A DNA stretch of 64,000 nucleotides, from the NCBI GenBank assembly GCA_025359965.1, contig JANYDC010000157.1:39977-103976 (forward strand), written 5' to 3'. Position 1 is the first letter of the stretch. Every line of letters begins with the position of its first letter. Shown here piece by piece: positions 17,366 through 26,149 of this stretch. The DNA is from Pedosphaera sp. (GTDB taxonomy: Bacteria > Verrucomicrobiota > Verrucomicrobiia > Limisphaerales > SXQI01). A program made the position numbers and the translations under genes. The notes beneath the pieces were generated by a model. That model saw nothing but the letters and a program-made list of their open reading frames with translations, ran no database searches and was not told where the DNA came from.

Positions 17366-18800
17366 GTACGACTGCCCGCTTTCAAATCATTGGCGAAATC
17401 ACGCTTCAGAGCGCGCCATAGTCCCGCTGTTATCCCAGCAATCATCACGCCTGCCAGCGAAAAAACCCCAGCGGCCAACCCACGCGCACCTGATCCAGCC
17501 GCGGAATGCTCGATCCTGCAACGGCTTTAAGCACATCCACCCACCAAACCGACAGGGCCACGCCGATCACTCCGCCCAAGAGCGACAACATGAGGCTTTC
17601 GGCCAACACCGGCCGGCAAATCTGAAATGGACGCGCTCCCAAAGCCGCCCGCAAAGCATATTCATGCTGACGCTGCAATCCGCGCGCCAGCATTAAACCT
17701 GCGGCGTTCGCGCAGGCAATCAGGAATACCAGCGCCACTGCCCCCGCCACCGGCATCAACAGCCGCTCCCCATCCCGATTTGTAAATGACATCAAAGGAT
17801 CCAGCCTGGGGACAATTCCCGCGAAATCTTTGTCGGCCTGCACTTCCCTGGCAACCAGGGTGTTCAACTCCGCCTGCGCCTGCTTCATTGTCACTCCGGG
17901 GCGCAATCGCCCGAAGATTTAAGCCATCGGCGCCTTGAGCTGGTTTGGGGCGATGCGGGCAGGAAGCCAATAATCGACCTTTGAATCCACGTTGTAATTT
18001 GGTTCCTGCGCGACATTCGGCGACGGCATGAATCGCACATCCGGCGGCATCACGCCGATGATGGTGTGCCGGTTTTGACTGCGGCTGATCTGCAATGTTC
18101 TTCCAACAACATTAGGATCCCCGTTGAATCGGCGCTGCCAGAGATCGTATCCAATAATGATTGTGCTTGAGGGATCAGCGACCGCATCCGCTTCAGTAAA
18201 AGCCTGGCCGAAAACCGGCTGCACTCCAGCCGCCTTGAAATAATCTGTCGTCACCCGCATCCCCTCAATCGACTCGCTCCCTTCTGGAAGAACCAGATAA
18301 TTGAAGGTCCATCCGTAGGCACCGATGCTTTCAAATACCTTGGATTGTTGCTGCCATTCCTGCCATTGCGCGGCCGGCCATCCTCGCGCATGGGCAAAAT
18401 CAGGGCCAGCCTTTCGGGCTCGTGATACGGTGGCGGAGTCAGCGGAACTCCCTGGATCAAGCTAAATACTGTTGAAGTGGCGCCGATCCCGAGCGCAAGC
18501 GTCATCGCGGCCAGTGCTGTAAATCCTGGATTCTTGCGCAGCGTTCGCGCCCCATAGCGAACGTCCTGCCCCAGATTCTCAATCCAACTCGCGCCCCGTT
18601 GCTCGCGACAGATCTCCTTAATGGATTCAACCCCGCCGAACTGTCTTTGTGCGGCAGACCGCGACTCATCCGGCTGCATGCCAGCCTCAATATTCTTCTG
18701 CGTCTGCATCTCGATGTGCAGGCGCATTTCATCGTCCATGCGTTCGTTGATTTTTCCCTTCTGAAACAGCGTACGGAATAGAAGTCGGAGTTTGTGAGCC
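17340..18800 (-). pseudogene. ADOP-type ABC transporter permease, multiply disrupted
   Basis: Remains of an acidobacterial-duplicated-orphan-permease (FtsX/MacB-like) gene. In order: an N-terminal helix region ([20 protein letters not shown], then [20 protein letters not shown]) to about 18260; a periplasmic segment in another frame ([19 protein letters not shown]); an in-frame TAA at about 17919-17921 inside the PMA-IFGRLRPGV stretch; a membrane segment (GAVALVFLIACANAAGLMLA, then EYALRAALGARPFQI); and a further frame change at a T-run near 17460 (read through as PLGFFSLAGVMIAG). The second half of the permease is missing, replaced by the hydrolase fragment. Even the start is out of frame with the first long segment. 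Such permeases usually follow a PadR regulator, whose remnant lies upstream here. Confidence 0.85.
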
Positions 18801-18819
18801 AGTTCATGGAGAGAACGAT

Positions 18820-18960
18820 TTAAGTTGTTTTTAGGGCCGTATTGATAGCTGTGGAAAGCCCCTCCCGATTGGACCGCTCTTTGAGCAGTTGCTTGCGTCC
18901 GGTCGGGGTGAGCTTATAAAATTTCGCCTTCCGATTATCGTCTGAGAATCCCCCATTTTG
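18820..18960 (-). pseudogene. PadR-family regulator, C-terminal fragment
   Basis: The final 43 codons of a PadR-type transcriptional regulator ([20 protein letters not shown], then [20 protein letters not shown]), the wing and C-terminal helix seen in regulators that sit directly upstream of ADOP permeases. The DNA-binding helices are missing: the frame is fused upstream to out-of-frame nucleotidyltransferase sequence at about 18960. It ends about 80 bases before the permease remnant. A small open frame covers both parts (18820-19017), but it is a junction artefact and not a gene. Confidence 0.75.
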
Positions 18961-19336
18961 AACTACAACACGCGCCAGACTTCCCAATGAAAAGGCACCG
19001 CACGCCCCTCTTTGCATGGTGTCGCGGATTTTTCCACCTGTCGATATTCAAACGCGCTCATGGACAAGCCATCCGGCATGTTCTCCTCACACTCGTGCTG
19101 ATACTCTGCCAAGCTCACGAATAAACGACAACGTGTATCATCAAGCACAGGTTTGGAGGTGCGAATAAAAGCGCGTCGGAAACTTTGGGCCAACGGGTGG
19201 GGTGCCGCCGCCTCAAATTCAGCGAGCCATTCCTGACGAATGGGTGGATCGGAAACCTGGCTGGTGGACGGCAGACTGGTAGGGTCAAACATCTCGAAAA
19301 CAGCTTGGGCTAGTCGCCGCTTGGGTTCAATGGTTG
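18960..19336. repeat. Direct repeat copy B of the nucleotidyltransferase module
   Basis: Counterpart of 14835-15200, same orientation, including the upstream block with CCGCTTGGGTTCAAT. Similarity stops abruptly near 18960, where PadR sequence begins, and near 19336 upstream of the pseudopilin gene. Confidence 0.7.
18963..19292 (-). pseudogene. Broken second copy of the small-protein/nucleotidyltransferase pair
   Basis: The first 76 or so codons reproduce the 81-residue partner protein at 14910-15155 (FDPTSLPSTSQVSDP and LAEFEAAAPHPLAQSF are the counterparts). In this copy the stop separating the two genes is lost, so the frame continues into the nucleotidyltransferase start (MSAFEYRQVEK), then goes out of frame before the glycine-serine loop and ends after HWEVWRVL. 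The catalytic part of the nucleotidyltransferase is absent; the break near 18960 joins it to a PadR fragment. An antitoxin-only copy of this kind could still neutralise the intact toxin, but that is speculation. Confidence 0.75.
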
Positions 19337-19425
19337 TCGTCGAGTCCCTGCTGAATTCAAAGCTACCCCAAAACCGGTTCCTTAGCTGTTGCCACTCATC
19401 CGAGTTAAGTCTAATTTAAAAACCT

Positions 19426-20205
19426 ATGAACCCGTCCAAACTCCACGATGGCCGGTCACGCTCGGCCTTTACTCTGATCGAGCTTCTCGTGGTGATCGCC
19501 ATCATTGCGATTCTGGCTGGGATGCTTCTCCCGGCAATGGCCAAGGCCAAGTCGAAAGCCCAAGGCATCCAATGTCTTAATCACACCAAGCAGCTTCAAC
19601 TCGCCTGGCAAATGTATGCCGATGATTTTCAGGACAAACTCGTGCTTAACGCGACGGGTGCCCAACAAGGATGGGTGGCGGGTTGGATTCAGGGCGACGT
19701 GCCTGATGCGACTAACGTGAACCTTCTGAAACCACCCAATGGCTTGTTATGGAATTACAGCAAGACGAAGGATATTTATCGGTGTCCGGCTGATCGCAGC
19801 ACCGTCACTTTGGGTGGCAAGAAATATCCCCGCACGCGCAGTGTCTCGATGAACGGTTTTATGAACGGCCAAAGCTGGCACACCGATCTAATGGCCAAAA
19901 CGTGGCGCACCTTCCGCAAGACTTCCGAGATCACCATTCCCAGCAAGATGTTTGTTTTCATTGATGAGCGCGAAGAGAGCGTGGATGACGGCTATATTCT
20001 GGTTTCCATGGAGCTCAACAACACTTGGGGCAATCTTCCCGCGATTTATCACAATGGTGCAGGCGGGCTCAGTTTTGCTGACGGCCATTCCGAGGTGCAC
20101 CGCTGGATCGATCCCGATACTCTCAAGAAGGGTACGGCTGGAACTCGCGTTGCTCCGCGTGATGTGCCATGGATTCAGGCCCGCGCTTCGATCCCCGTCA
20201 AATAG
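19426..20205 (+). CDS. H-X9-DG-type pseudopilin with class III leader
   Basis: A 259-residue type II secretion/type IV pilin-like protein. The N-terminus is short and basic, then carries the prepilin peptidase site and hydrophobic spine ([20 protein letters not shown]); cleavage would be before Phe, and mature Glu5 is present. A conserved [17 protein letters not shown] helix follows. The C-terminal part carries the H-X9-DG motif ([12 protein letters not shown]) that names this large family in Verrucomicrobia, Lentisphaerae and Planctomycetes. It is exported, anchored in the inner membrane before assembly, and of unknown specific role; genomes in these phyla carry many copies. A second member is at 41246. 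No pilus assembly genes are nearby. Confidence 0.9.
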   Translation: MNPSKLHDGRSRSAFTLIELLVVIAIIAILAGMLLPAMAKAKSKAQGIQCLNHTKQLQLAWQMYADDFQDKLVLNATGAQQGWVAGWIQGDVPDATNVNLLKPPNGLLWNYSKTKDIYRCPADRSTVTLGGKKYPRTRSVSMNGFMNGQSWHTDLMAKTWRTFRKTSEITIPSKMFVFIDEREESVDDGYILVSMELNNTWGNLPAIYHNGAGGLSFADGHSEVHRWIDPDTLKKGTAGTRVAPRDVPWIQARASIPVK

Positions 20206-20224
20206 TCCGGACGTGTTAGACAGG

Positions 20225-20818
20225 CTATTTCGCGAGCACTGGCGCGTTTTCGCCAAACCGCAAGCTTGGCTTTTCTTGGGTCGCACTGACGTCAAACCCT
20301 ATCCAATGGCCATTGGCTGAATGAGCCGGAAAACCGCAGGCGATGGCGTACTCACCCGGCTCCTCCGCCGTAAACCGAAATTCCACGCCTGCTTTTCCGG
20401 TGGTCCCACGCAACGGGCTGGGAGTGGAAGCCCCCTTGAAATAAGGATCACCCATCTGGATTTTCTTCACCGAAGTGCGTTCCACCACGATGGCGCTATG
20501 GGGGACGGGACTGTTGTTTGTGAAATTTACCACCACATTCCAGCCCTGCGGAACCACATACTTTGCGCCGCCTTTGGCGAAGCCGTTGAAATTCATGCCG
20601 TAGTTCATCGCGTTGTACGATGCGATGATGATGAGTTTCACCGTTTTGGGAGCGGAAGGATCGAGGGAGATGAACATGTCCTCCTTCGGCTCAACCGCTG
20701 TGCCCGCAGCAGTGGCATTGGTTGCGCCATGGGTCTCGTGGCCGGCGGTTGGGGCATCCTCAGCATGGGCGCACAAGGACAAGGCTATAAACAAAGCGAT
20801 GGAGCAGGGGCGGTGCAT
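20225..20818 (-). CDS. Exported cupredoxin of sulfocyanin/nitrosocyanin type with His at axial site
   Basis: A 197-residue periplasmic blue/red-copper-like electron carrier. Signal peptide: RPCSIALFIALSLCAHAED. The core (about residues 60-180) has the N-terminal strand with LIIIASYNAMNYGMNFNGF, the ligand H107 in NNSPVPHSAIV, and the C-terminal ligand loop CGFPAHSANGHW with C161, H166 and H171. In sulfocyanins the last position is Met (C-x4-H-x4-M); here it is His, which would change the copper geometry and potential. The frame opens at 20959, but the ATG at 20818 is the start that gives the signal peptide. It follows a sorbosone-dehydrogenase-type gene with a terminator between them; the carrier could accept electrons from such dehydrogenases. 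Confidence 0.8.
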   Translation of the reverse strand: MHRPCSIALFIALSLCAHAEDAPTAGHETHGATNATAAGTAVEPKEDMFISLDPSAPKTVKLIIIASYNAMNYGMNFNGFAKGGAKYVVPQGWNVVVNFTNNSPVPHSAIVVERTSVKKIQMGDPYFKGASTPSPLRGTTGKAGVEFRFTAEEPGEYAIACGFPAHSANGHWIGFDVSATQEKPSLRFGENAPVLAK

Positions 20819-20855
20819 GCTGCGAAGGAGATGGTCAGAAGGCCTGTTTGACAAC

Positions 20856-20892
20856 AAAAAAAGGGGCGGGAGGGGGCGAACCCCCCTCCCGC
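20856..20892 (-). terminator. Rho-independent terminator after the PQQ-type dehydrogenase
   Basis: On the reverse strand an 11-base stem (GCGGGAGGGGG with its complement) around a short loop is followed by a run of seven T. It sits 7 bases past the dehydrogenase stop and before the cupredoxin start, so the two are probably transcribed separately or attenuated. Confidence 0.85.
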
Positions 20893-20898
20893 AATACA

Positions 20899-22254
20899 TT
20901 ACTCGACCGGGGCGACTTCGGTTCCCGCAGGAACCTTGTCGGTCGGGACCAGCATCCACACTGCGCCGCGCTCATTCTGGGCGGGATCAGCGGGGCCGCC
21001 ATAATTTGCTTTGGCCTCGGTCACATACAGCGTGCCATCGGGAGCCTGGCCACCGCCTGTAAACATCAGCTTGGTGTTGAGAAGTTCTTCCATCTGCCAA
21101 TCGCCCTTGGCATCTCGTGCAGTACCCCAGAGCTTGCCGGAACCCCAATCGCCAAAGAAATACGTGCCGTCCATCTGCGGAAATTTCGTTCCGCGATACA
21201 CCCCGAAACCGATCACGCAATTGCCTTGGTCCACGTGGCTGTACTCGCAGATCGGCATCTCGCCGACGCGTGGGGCGTCTTTCACAGCTTCCATGTCAGG
21301 CTTGCTGGAGGCGTCCAAAGGCAGGGGGAACGGATGTGTGGCGCACATGAATTTCCAACCGTAGTTCACACCGGCTTTGCCCTTAGGTTCAAAGTCGATT
21401 TCCTCGTAATGGTTCTGGCCCACGTCGGCGATATACATGTCGCCAGTCTTGGGATCAAACTGGAAGGTCCACGGGTTACGCAGGCCGAAGCTCCAGATCT
21501 CGGGGCGCGCATTAGGATGCAGCTTGTTGAAGGCTTCCTCGGTCACTCCGAAGAGCTTCATTTGCGATCCGGGCGTGATAAAGGGGTTATCCTTGGGAAT
21601 GGAGTATCCGCGATCCGCCGAGGTTGGGTTCACGTCGATGCGCAGAATCTTCGATAGCAAAGTTGTTAGATCCTGGCCCGCACCGAGCACGTCGCCTTCC
21701 CATCCGCCGTCGCCGCTGCCGATGTACATATAGCCATCGGGCCCGAAAGCGATCTCACCGCCGTTATGGTTGGCGTAAGGCCGGGGCATCTGAAAGACAA
21801 CCCTTGCGGACTCTGGGTCGGCTCGATCCGGATTCTTCTTCGAGACCTGATACTCCACTATAAACGTTGTGCCATTGAACCACATGTCGGAGTAACTGAC
21901 GTAGAACTTGCCGTTCTCCGTATACTTGGGGTGAAACTCCAAGTCGTACAAACCCTGCTCCAGAAACGAACTCACCACTGTGTCGTGAATATCGAGAAAC
22001 GGCTTGTCCTGCACTTTTCCTTCTTTGATCAGGCGCACGACGCCCGTGCGCTCGCACACAAAAAGCCGACTGTTATCGCCCGGCGCCAGCGAGACGCGAA
22101 CCGGATCAACGAAGCCGCCTGCAACCTTCACGAGGGCGACTTTGACCGGCTTGGGCAGTTTGCCGCCTGAAACTGCGGTGTTGTGCTTCGGTTCCGCCGC
22201 CGAGGCGGATACGGCCAGCGCCGCAGCGAGTGCTAATAGTGCTTTGGTTTTCAT
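20899..22254 (-). CDS. PQQ-type sugar (glucose/sorbosone) dehydrogenase, exported
   Basis: A 451-residue six-bladed propeller of the GSDH family. Signal peptide MKTKALLALAAALAVSASAAE, then blade motifs typical of soluble quinoprotein glucose dehydrogenase relatives: LFVCERTGVVRLI, LEQGLYDLEFHPKYTENG, NHNGGEIAFGPDGYMYIG, SGDGG, WSFGLRNPWTFQFDP, IADVGQNHYEEID, and GVNYGWKFM. The His-Asn-Gly and RNPW motifs are the cofactor/calcium region in the family. It is periplasmic; the expected role is oxidation of a sugar or sugar alcohol and reduction of a periplasmic carrier, perhaps the cupredoxin gene that follows after a terminator. Some verrucomicrobial members do not bind PQQ, so the true substrate is open. 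Confidence 0.88.
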   Translation of the reverse strand: MKTKALLALAAALAVSASAAEPKHNTAVSGGKLPKPVKVALVKVAGGFVDPVRVSLAPGDNSRLFVCERTGVVRLIKEGKVQDKPFLDIHDTVVSSFLEQGLYDLEFHPKYTENGKFYVSYSDMWFNGTTFIVEYQVSKKNPDRADPESARVVFQMPRPYANHNGGEIAFGPDGYMYIGSGDGGWEGDVLGAGQDLTTLLSKILRIDVNPTSADRGYSIPKDNPFITPGSQMKLFGVTEEAFNKLHPNARPEIWSFGLRNPWTFQFDPKTGDMYIADVGQNHYEEIDFEPKGKAGVNYGWKFMCATHPFPLPLDASSKPDMEAVKDAPRVGEMPICEYSHVDQGNCVIGFGVYRGTKFPQMDGTYFFGDWGSGKLWGTARDAKGDWQMEELLNTKLMFTGGGQAPDGTLYVTEAKANYGGPADPAQNERGAVWMLVPTDKVPAGTEVAPVE

Positions 22255-22314
22255 GGAGTGAGAGTGTTTGACTTACTGAGTGTGATGGGTGGGAAATTTG
22301 AAATTAGATTCGGG

Positions 22315-22443
22315 TCATTTGGTGTTCACGGCTTGAGAAACAGCGGCGAACAGCGGCATGGATTTCTGCACAGATCGGGCCACACCCCAGGCAAGTGGCA
22401 ATCCGACCAGCAACCAGGCGAGCAGTAGTTTAAATCGGTTCAT
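22315..22443 (-). CDS. 42-residue single-TM companion of the OFA-type transporter
   Basis: A very short gene that most gene finders would drop. ATG at 22443, stop at 22317-22315. The protein has one hydrophobic helix (FKLLLAWLLVGLPLAWGVAR) and a short tail (VQKSMPLFAAVSQAVNTK). It lies 25 bases downstream of the transporter on the same strand. Small proteins with a LVGLPLxWGV-like pattern next to oxalate/formate-type MFS genes are annotated elsewhere as an MFS transporter small subunit; I recall this from general knowledge and cannot check it here. Likely function: stabilising or modulating the transporter in the inner membrane. The conserved PLAWGV and SMPLF segments would be the contact sites. 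Confidence 0.7.
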   Translation of the reverse strand: MNRFKLLLAWLLVGLPLAWGVARSVQKSMPLFAAVSQAVNTK

Positions 22444-22468
22444 GGTCTTACAAGTTGGGGGAGTAGAT

Positions 22469-23809
22469 TCATTCCTGAAGATGACGCCTTGGGTCCACCG
22501 GCCTCACCAGCAGGTTGGCAACTAGCCCGAGGAGCAGCAGGCCGCACATAAGGTACATGGTAGAGTTGTACGCCTCCGCCTTGGGCACTCCGGCGGCCTT
22601 CTTCGCGGTGGAGATGTAGTTCACCAGCATCGGCCCCACAATCGCCGCCAATGACCAGGCGGTGATCAGACGGCCGTGGATCGCACCCACCTGATGCGTG
22701 CCGAACATATCGCGCAGATACGCCGGAATCGTTGCGAACCCGCCGCCATACATCGAAATGATCACCGCTGTGACGGCCACAAACATCGCCTTGTTGCTCA
22801 TTTGCTGGGTGAGCGGGATCAGTGCGTACAAGGCCGCGCCGAGAAGAAAATAGATCGCGTAAACCGTCTTGCGTCCCGTGTAGTCCGAGACTGACGACCA
22901 AAGAAACCGTCCGCCCATGTTGAAGATTGAGAGCAGCCCTGCGAAGCCGCCGCCCACCACCGCCGTCACCCCAAACATATCCTGACACATTAGCGAGGCC
23001 TGACCGAGCACCCCAATCCCGGCGCTTACGTTCATGCACAACACCACCCATAGAAGCCAGAATTGAGGGGTCTTCCATGCCACGTCCACCGTTACATTGT
23101 GCGGCACTACGGCTCGATGACCTTTCTCGTCGGCTGTCCAACCCACAGGCTTCCATCCGGCAGGAGGCACACGCACGAGAAGCGCGCCAACACACATCCA
23201 GATTGCGTATAGCCCGGCCATCGCCATAAAGGCCGAGGCTACGCCTGTATTGGTCGCCGTCTTGAACCGCCCCATCAGTTCCACTCCCAGCGGCGCGCCG
23301 ATCAATGCCCCGCCTCCGAAACCCATGATCGCCATGCCCGTCGCCATCCCTGGGCGGTCGGGAAACCACTTCATCAGCGTGGACACGGGGGCGATGTATC
23401 CCAGTCCCAAGCCAATGCCACCTATCACGCCGTAACCCAGATAAACCACCCAGAGTTGATGAAGGCGGACCCCCATCGACGCGATGAGCAGCCCTCCACA
23501 GAAACAGGCCGCACTGGCAAGCATCGTCTTGCGGGGGCCGCTGCGTTCAACCCATTTGCCAAAGAATGCTGCGGAAAGCCCCAGCATCACGAGCGCGATC
23601 GAGTAGATCCACCCGACTTGAGGGATGGTCCAGTCCCCCGCCGTCTTGCCGAGTTCCCGCGTGAGAGGTTCGTTGAAAACACTGAAACCATACACTTCGC
23701 CAATGCAGATATGGACCGCAATGGCCGCCGGTGGCACGAACCAGCGCGAAAAGTCCGGGCCGGCCACCGTTGCTTCCCGGGACAAAAATGAAGCTGGCTT
23801 GGTAGTCAT
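22469..23809 (-). CDS. MFS transporter, OFA (oxalate:formate antiporter) family
   Basis: A 446-residue inner-membrane carrier with twelve predicted helices. OFA-type landmarks are the N-terminal CIGEVYGFSVFNEPLTRELG, the loop GYGVIGGIGLGLGYIAPVST with LMKWFPDRPGMATG, and a second-half motif GRFLWSSVSDYTGRK. The family exchanges monocarboxylates or dicarboxylates such as oxalate, formate, lactate or pyruvate; no neighbouring gene here fixes the substrate. It forms an operon with the 42-residue protein 25 bases downstream. The long reverse frame overlapping it (22440-23369) has no membrane character and is a shadow. Confidence 0.88.
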   Translation of the reverse strand: MTTKPASFLSREATVAGPDFSRWFVPPAAIAVHICIGEVYGFSVFNEPLTRELGKTAGDWTIPQVGWIYSIALVMLGLSAAFFGKWVERSGPRKTMLASAACFCGGLLIASMGVRLHQLWVVYLGYGVIGGIGLGLGYIAPVSTLMKWFPDRPGMATGMAIMGFGGGALIGAPLGVELMGRFKTATNTGVASAFMAMAGLYAIWMCVGALLVRVPPAGWKPVGWTADEKGHRAVVPHNVTVDVAWKTPQFWLLWVVLCMNVSAGIGVLGQASLMCQDMFGVTAVVGGGFAGLLSIFNMGGRFLWSSVSDYTGRKTVYAIYFLLGAALYALIPLTQQMSNKAMFVAVTAVIISMYGGGFATIPAYLRDMFGTHQVGAIHGRLITAWSLAAIVGPMLVNYISTAKKAAGVPKAEAYNSTMYLMCGLLLLGLVANLLVRPVDPRRHLQE

Positions 23810-24018
23810 TCGAAAAACGGGGCAATAGCCGGATTATGCATACGCGGATGCCCGAACGCCTGGCGTTAGGGGAAAATTAAATTTCCTGTTTCTGTGGTTG
23901 GCAGACATTAGCCCGGCTGAATTGCTCACCGCAACCCTTTTTGACCTGAGTCAGGGCCGTTGCCAAAATCCTAAATTTGAAACTTGTCCAAAGTCCCGTG
24001 CTGCAACCATTCTTGGCC

Positions 24019-25986
24019 ATGCACGCCGCGCTGCGCCATGTTCTCCTTCTCTGTATTCTGCTGGTTTTTACCCAGCTCAAACCATTGGCCGCCGATGACT
24101 CTCTATCCGATACCAACGCCAATTGGTTCGAGGAATATTATACCAAGTACGAGTATCGCATCCCCATGCGCGACGGCATTCGCCTTTTCACCCGCGTCTT
24201 CGTGCCCAAAGATGATTCAAAGACCTGGCCCATTCTCCTGACCCGCACCCCTTACGCCCTCAAGCCATACGGCACTGACAATTACACCCAGCCATCCGGT
24301 TCCTTCCGCACTCTGGCCAAGGATCAGTTCATTATGGTTACCCAGGATGTGCGCGGACGATATGGGTCCGAGGGGGATTACGTGCATGTGCGGCCCTTCA
24401 ATCCCTCGAAGGGACCGAAGGATTTTGATGAAAGCACCGATGCCTGGGACACCATAGATTGGCTCGTCAAAAACGTCCCTTCCAACAACGGCTCCGTTGG
24501 GCTCTTTGGCATTTCCTATCCCGGTTTTTATACTGCCATGGGCATGATCGACAGCCATCCTGCCCTCAAAGCCGCCTCGCCCCAGGCACCTATTTCCGAC
24601 TGGTTCATGGGCGATGACATTCATCACAACGGCGCGTTCTTCCTCAGCCAAAATTTTGATTTCTTCTACGCCTTTGCGCAAAAGCCGGAAGACCCGCTTC
24701 GTGAGGACACCAAGGGATTCCATTTTAATACCCCGGATGGTTACGATTTTTTCCTGCGGATGGGGCCGCTGGCCAATTCGGACTCCGTGCTGCTCAAAGG
24801 CCGCGCGCCGGAATGGAATGAATTCCTGGCTCACCCCACCTATGATGCCTTTTGGCAGGCGCGCAACATACGTCCCCACCTTAAGAATGTTCACTGCGCC
24901 GTGATGAACGTGGGCGGATGGTTTGATGCGGAGGATTTATTCGGCCCCTTGGAAACTTACCGATGGACTGAGCGTCTGAATCCCGGCATCACCAACGTAT
25001 TAGTCATGGGGCCATGGTCGCATGGTGCGTGGAGCCGCACACCCGGCGACAGGCTTGGGCCCATCAGTTTCCACGCCAAGACCGCCGAATTTTATCGCGA
25101 AAAAATCGAGCTGCCCTTCTTCCGCCATTTTCTCAAGGGCGACACAAACTACGCGGCAATCGAGGCGCACATCTTCGAGACTGGCACGCACCAATGGCGC
25201 AAGTTCGCCGCCTGGCCGCCTGCTGAATCCATGGCCCGCACCTTCTATTTCCGGGCTGCCGGTAAGCTGAGCTTCGAACCTCCCACCGACTCGGCGGAAT
25301 CCTTCGACGAATATGTCAGCGACCCTGCCAAGCCCGTGCCTTACACCAATCAAAAATTCACCAGCTACCCGCGCGACTATCCCCTCGAAGACCAACGCTT
25401 CGCCGCCTCCCGCCCCGATGTGCTTGTGTATGAAACCGAGCCTTTGGAAGAAGATCTCACGCTGGTCGGGCCCCTCACTGCTTCCCTTCAGGTTTCCACC
25501 ACCGGCACTGATTCCGATTGGGTCGTCAAACTGGTCGATGTCTATCCCGGCGATTTTCCCACTCCTGAGCCAGTTCCCGCCGAGGTGAAATTGGGTATCT
25601 CAACCACAACCCTCCGGGTGACAGTCACTCCGGAGCCCAACCTCAACGAAATCAAACTCGGCGGTTATCAGCAACTTGTGCGTGGCGATGTGTTCCGGGG
25701 TAAATTCCGCAACAGCTTTGAGAAACCAGAATCCTTCATCCCCGGCAAGGTTACTCCTGTCAAATTCACCCTCCCCGACATTTGCCACACTTTTCGTCGA
25801 GGCCACCGCATCGTCATCCACGTCCAAAGCTCCTGGTTCCCGTTGGTTGATCGCAACCCTCAAACCTTCGTCAACATCCCCACCGCCAAACCTGAGGATT
25901 TCCAAAAAGCCACCCAACACCTACACCGCTCATCCGGCGCAGCCTCCTCCTTGCAAGTCCTGGTTCTTCCAGCCCGCAAACCTTGA
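24019..25986 (+). CDS. Exported CocE/NonD-type alpha/beta hydrolase (X-Pro dipeptidyl-peptidase-like)
   Basis: A 655-residue member of peptidase family S15/CocE. Signal peptide after the ATG at 24019 (HVLLLCILLVFTQLKPLAAD); a TTG further upstream (23977) is a poorer start. The alpha/beta core shows IPMRDGIRLFTRVFVPKD, DVRGRYGSEGDY, and the nucleophile S166 in LFGISYPGF; the C-terminal jelly-roll (PLTASLQVSTTGTDSDWVVK, then a HRIVIHVQSSWFP block) is the family's X-Pro/CocE C-terminal domain. It would cleave acyl-amino-acid or ester substrates in the periplasm. It is a stand-alone gene between divergent neighbours. Confidence 0.9.
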   Translation: MHAALRHVLLLCILLVFTQLKPLAADDSLSDTNANWFEEYYTKYEYRIPMRDGIRLFTRVFVPKDDSKTWPILLTRTPYALKPYGTDNYTQPSGSFRTLAKDQFIMVTQDVRGRYGSEGDYVHVRPFNPSKGPKDFDESTDAWDTIDWLVKNVPSNNGSVGLFGISYPGFYTAMGMIDSHPALKAASPQAPISDWFMGDDIHHNGAFFLSQNFDFFYAFAQKPEDPLREDTKGFHFNTPDGYDFFLRMGPLANSDSVLLKGRAPEWNEFLAHPTYDAFWQARNIRPHLKNVHCAVMNVGGWFDAEDLFGPLETYRWTERLNPGITNVLVMGPWSHGAWSRTPGDRLGPISFHAKTAEFYREKIELPFFRHFLKGDTNYAAIEAHIFETGTHQWRKFAAWPPAESMARTFYFRAAGKLSFEPPTDSAESFDEYVSDPAKPVPYTNQKFTSYPRDYPLEDQRFAASRPDVLVYETEPLEEDLTLVGPLTASLQVSTTGTDSDWVVKLVDVYPGDFPTPEPVPAEVKLGISTTTLRVTVTPEPNLNEIKLGGYQQLVRGDVFRGKFRNSFEKPESFIPGKVTPVKFTLPDICHTFRRGHRIVIHVQSSWFPLVDRNPQTFVNIPTAKPEDFQKATQHLHRSSGAASSLQVLVLPARKP

Positions 25987-26149
25987 GGGACATTCGTAAT
26001 CCCACCGTCAGGGCGGAAAGTCGTAGCCTCGGCGTTCCCGACAAACTCCGGTTATGGGCTTGGGTACCGACGAAACTACCGAGTTCAATGCGCGGTTGGT
26101 CTTGACTGGAGGGCTGTTTTTCAATAAGATTATCTTAGGAAAGCTTACT

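Noticed and set aside
18820..19017. 65-residue open frame as a separate gene
   Set aside because: It spans the junction between out-of-frame nucleotidyltransferase sequence and the PadR C-terminus, so it is a by-product of a deletion.
22440..23369. 309-codon open frame overlapping the OFA transporter on the same strand
   Set aside because: It is an alternative frame of the transporter gene, Arg/Gly-rich, without membrane helices.
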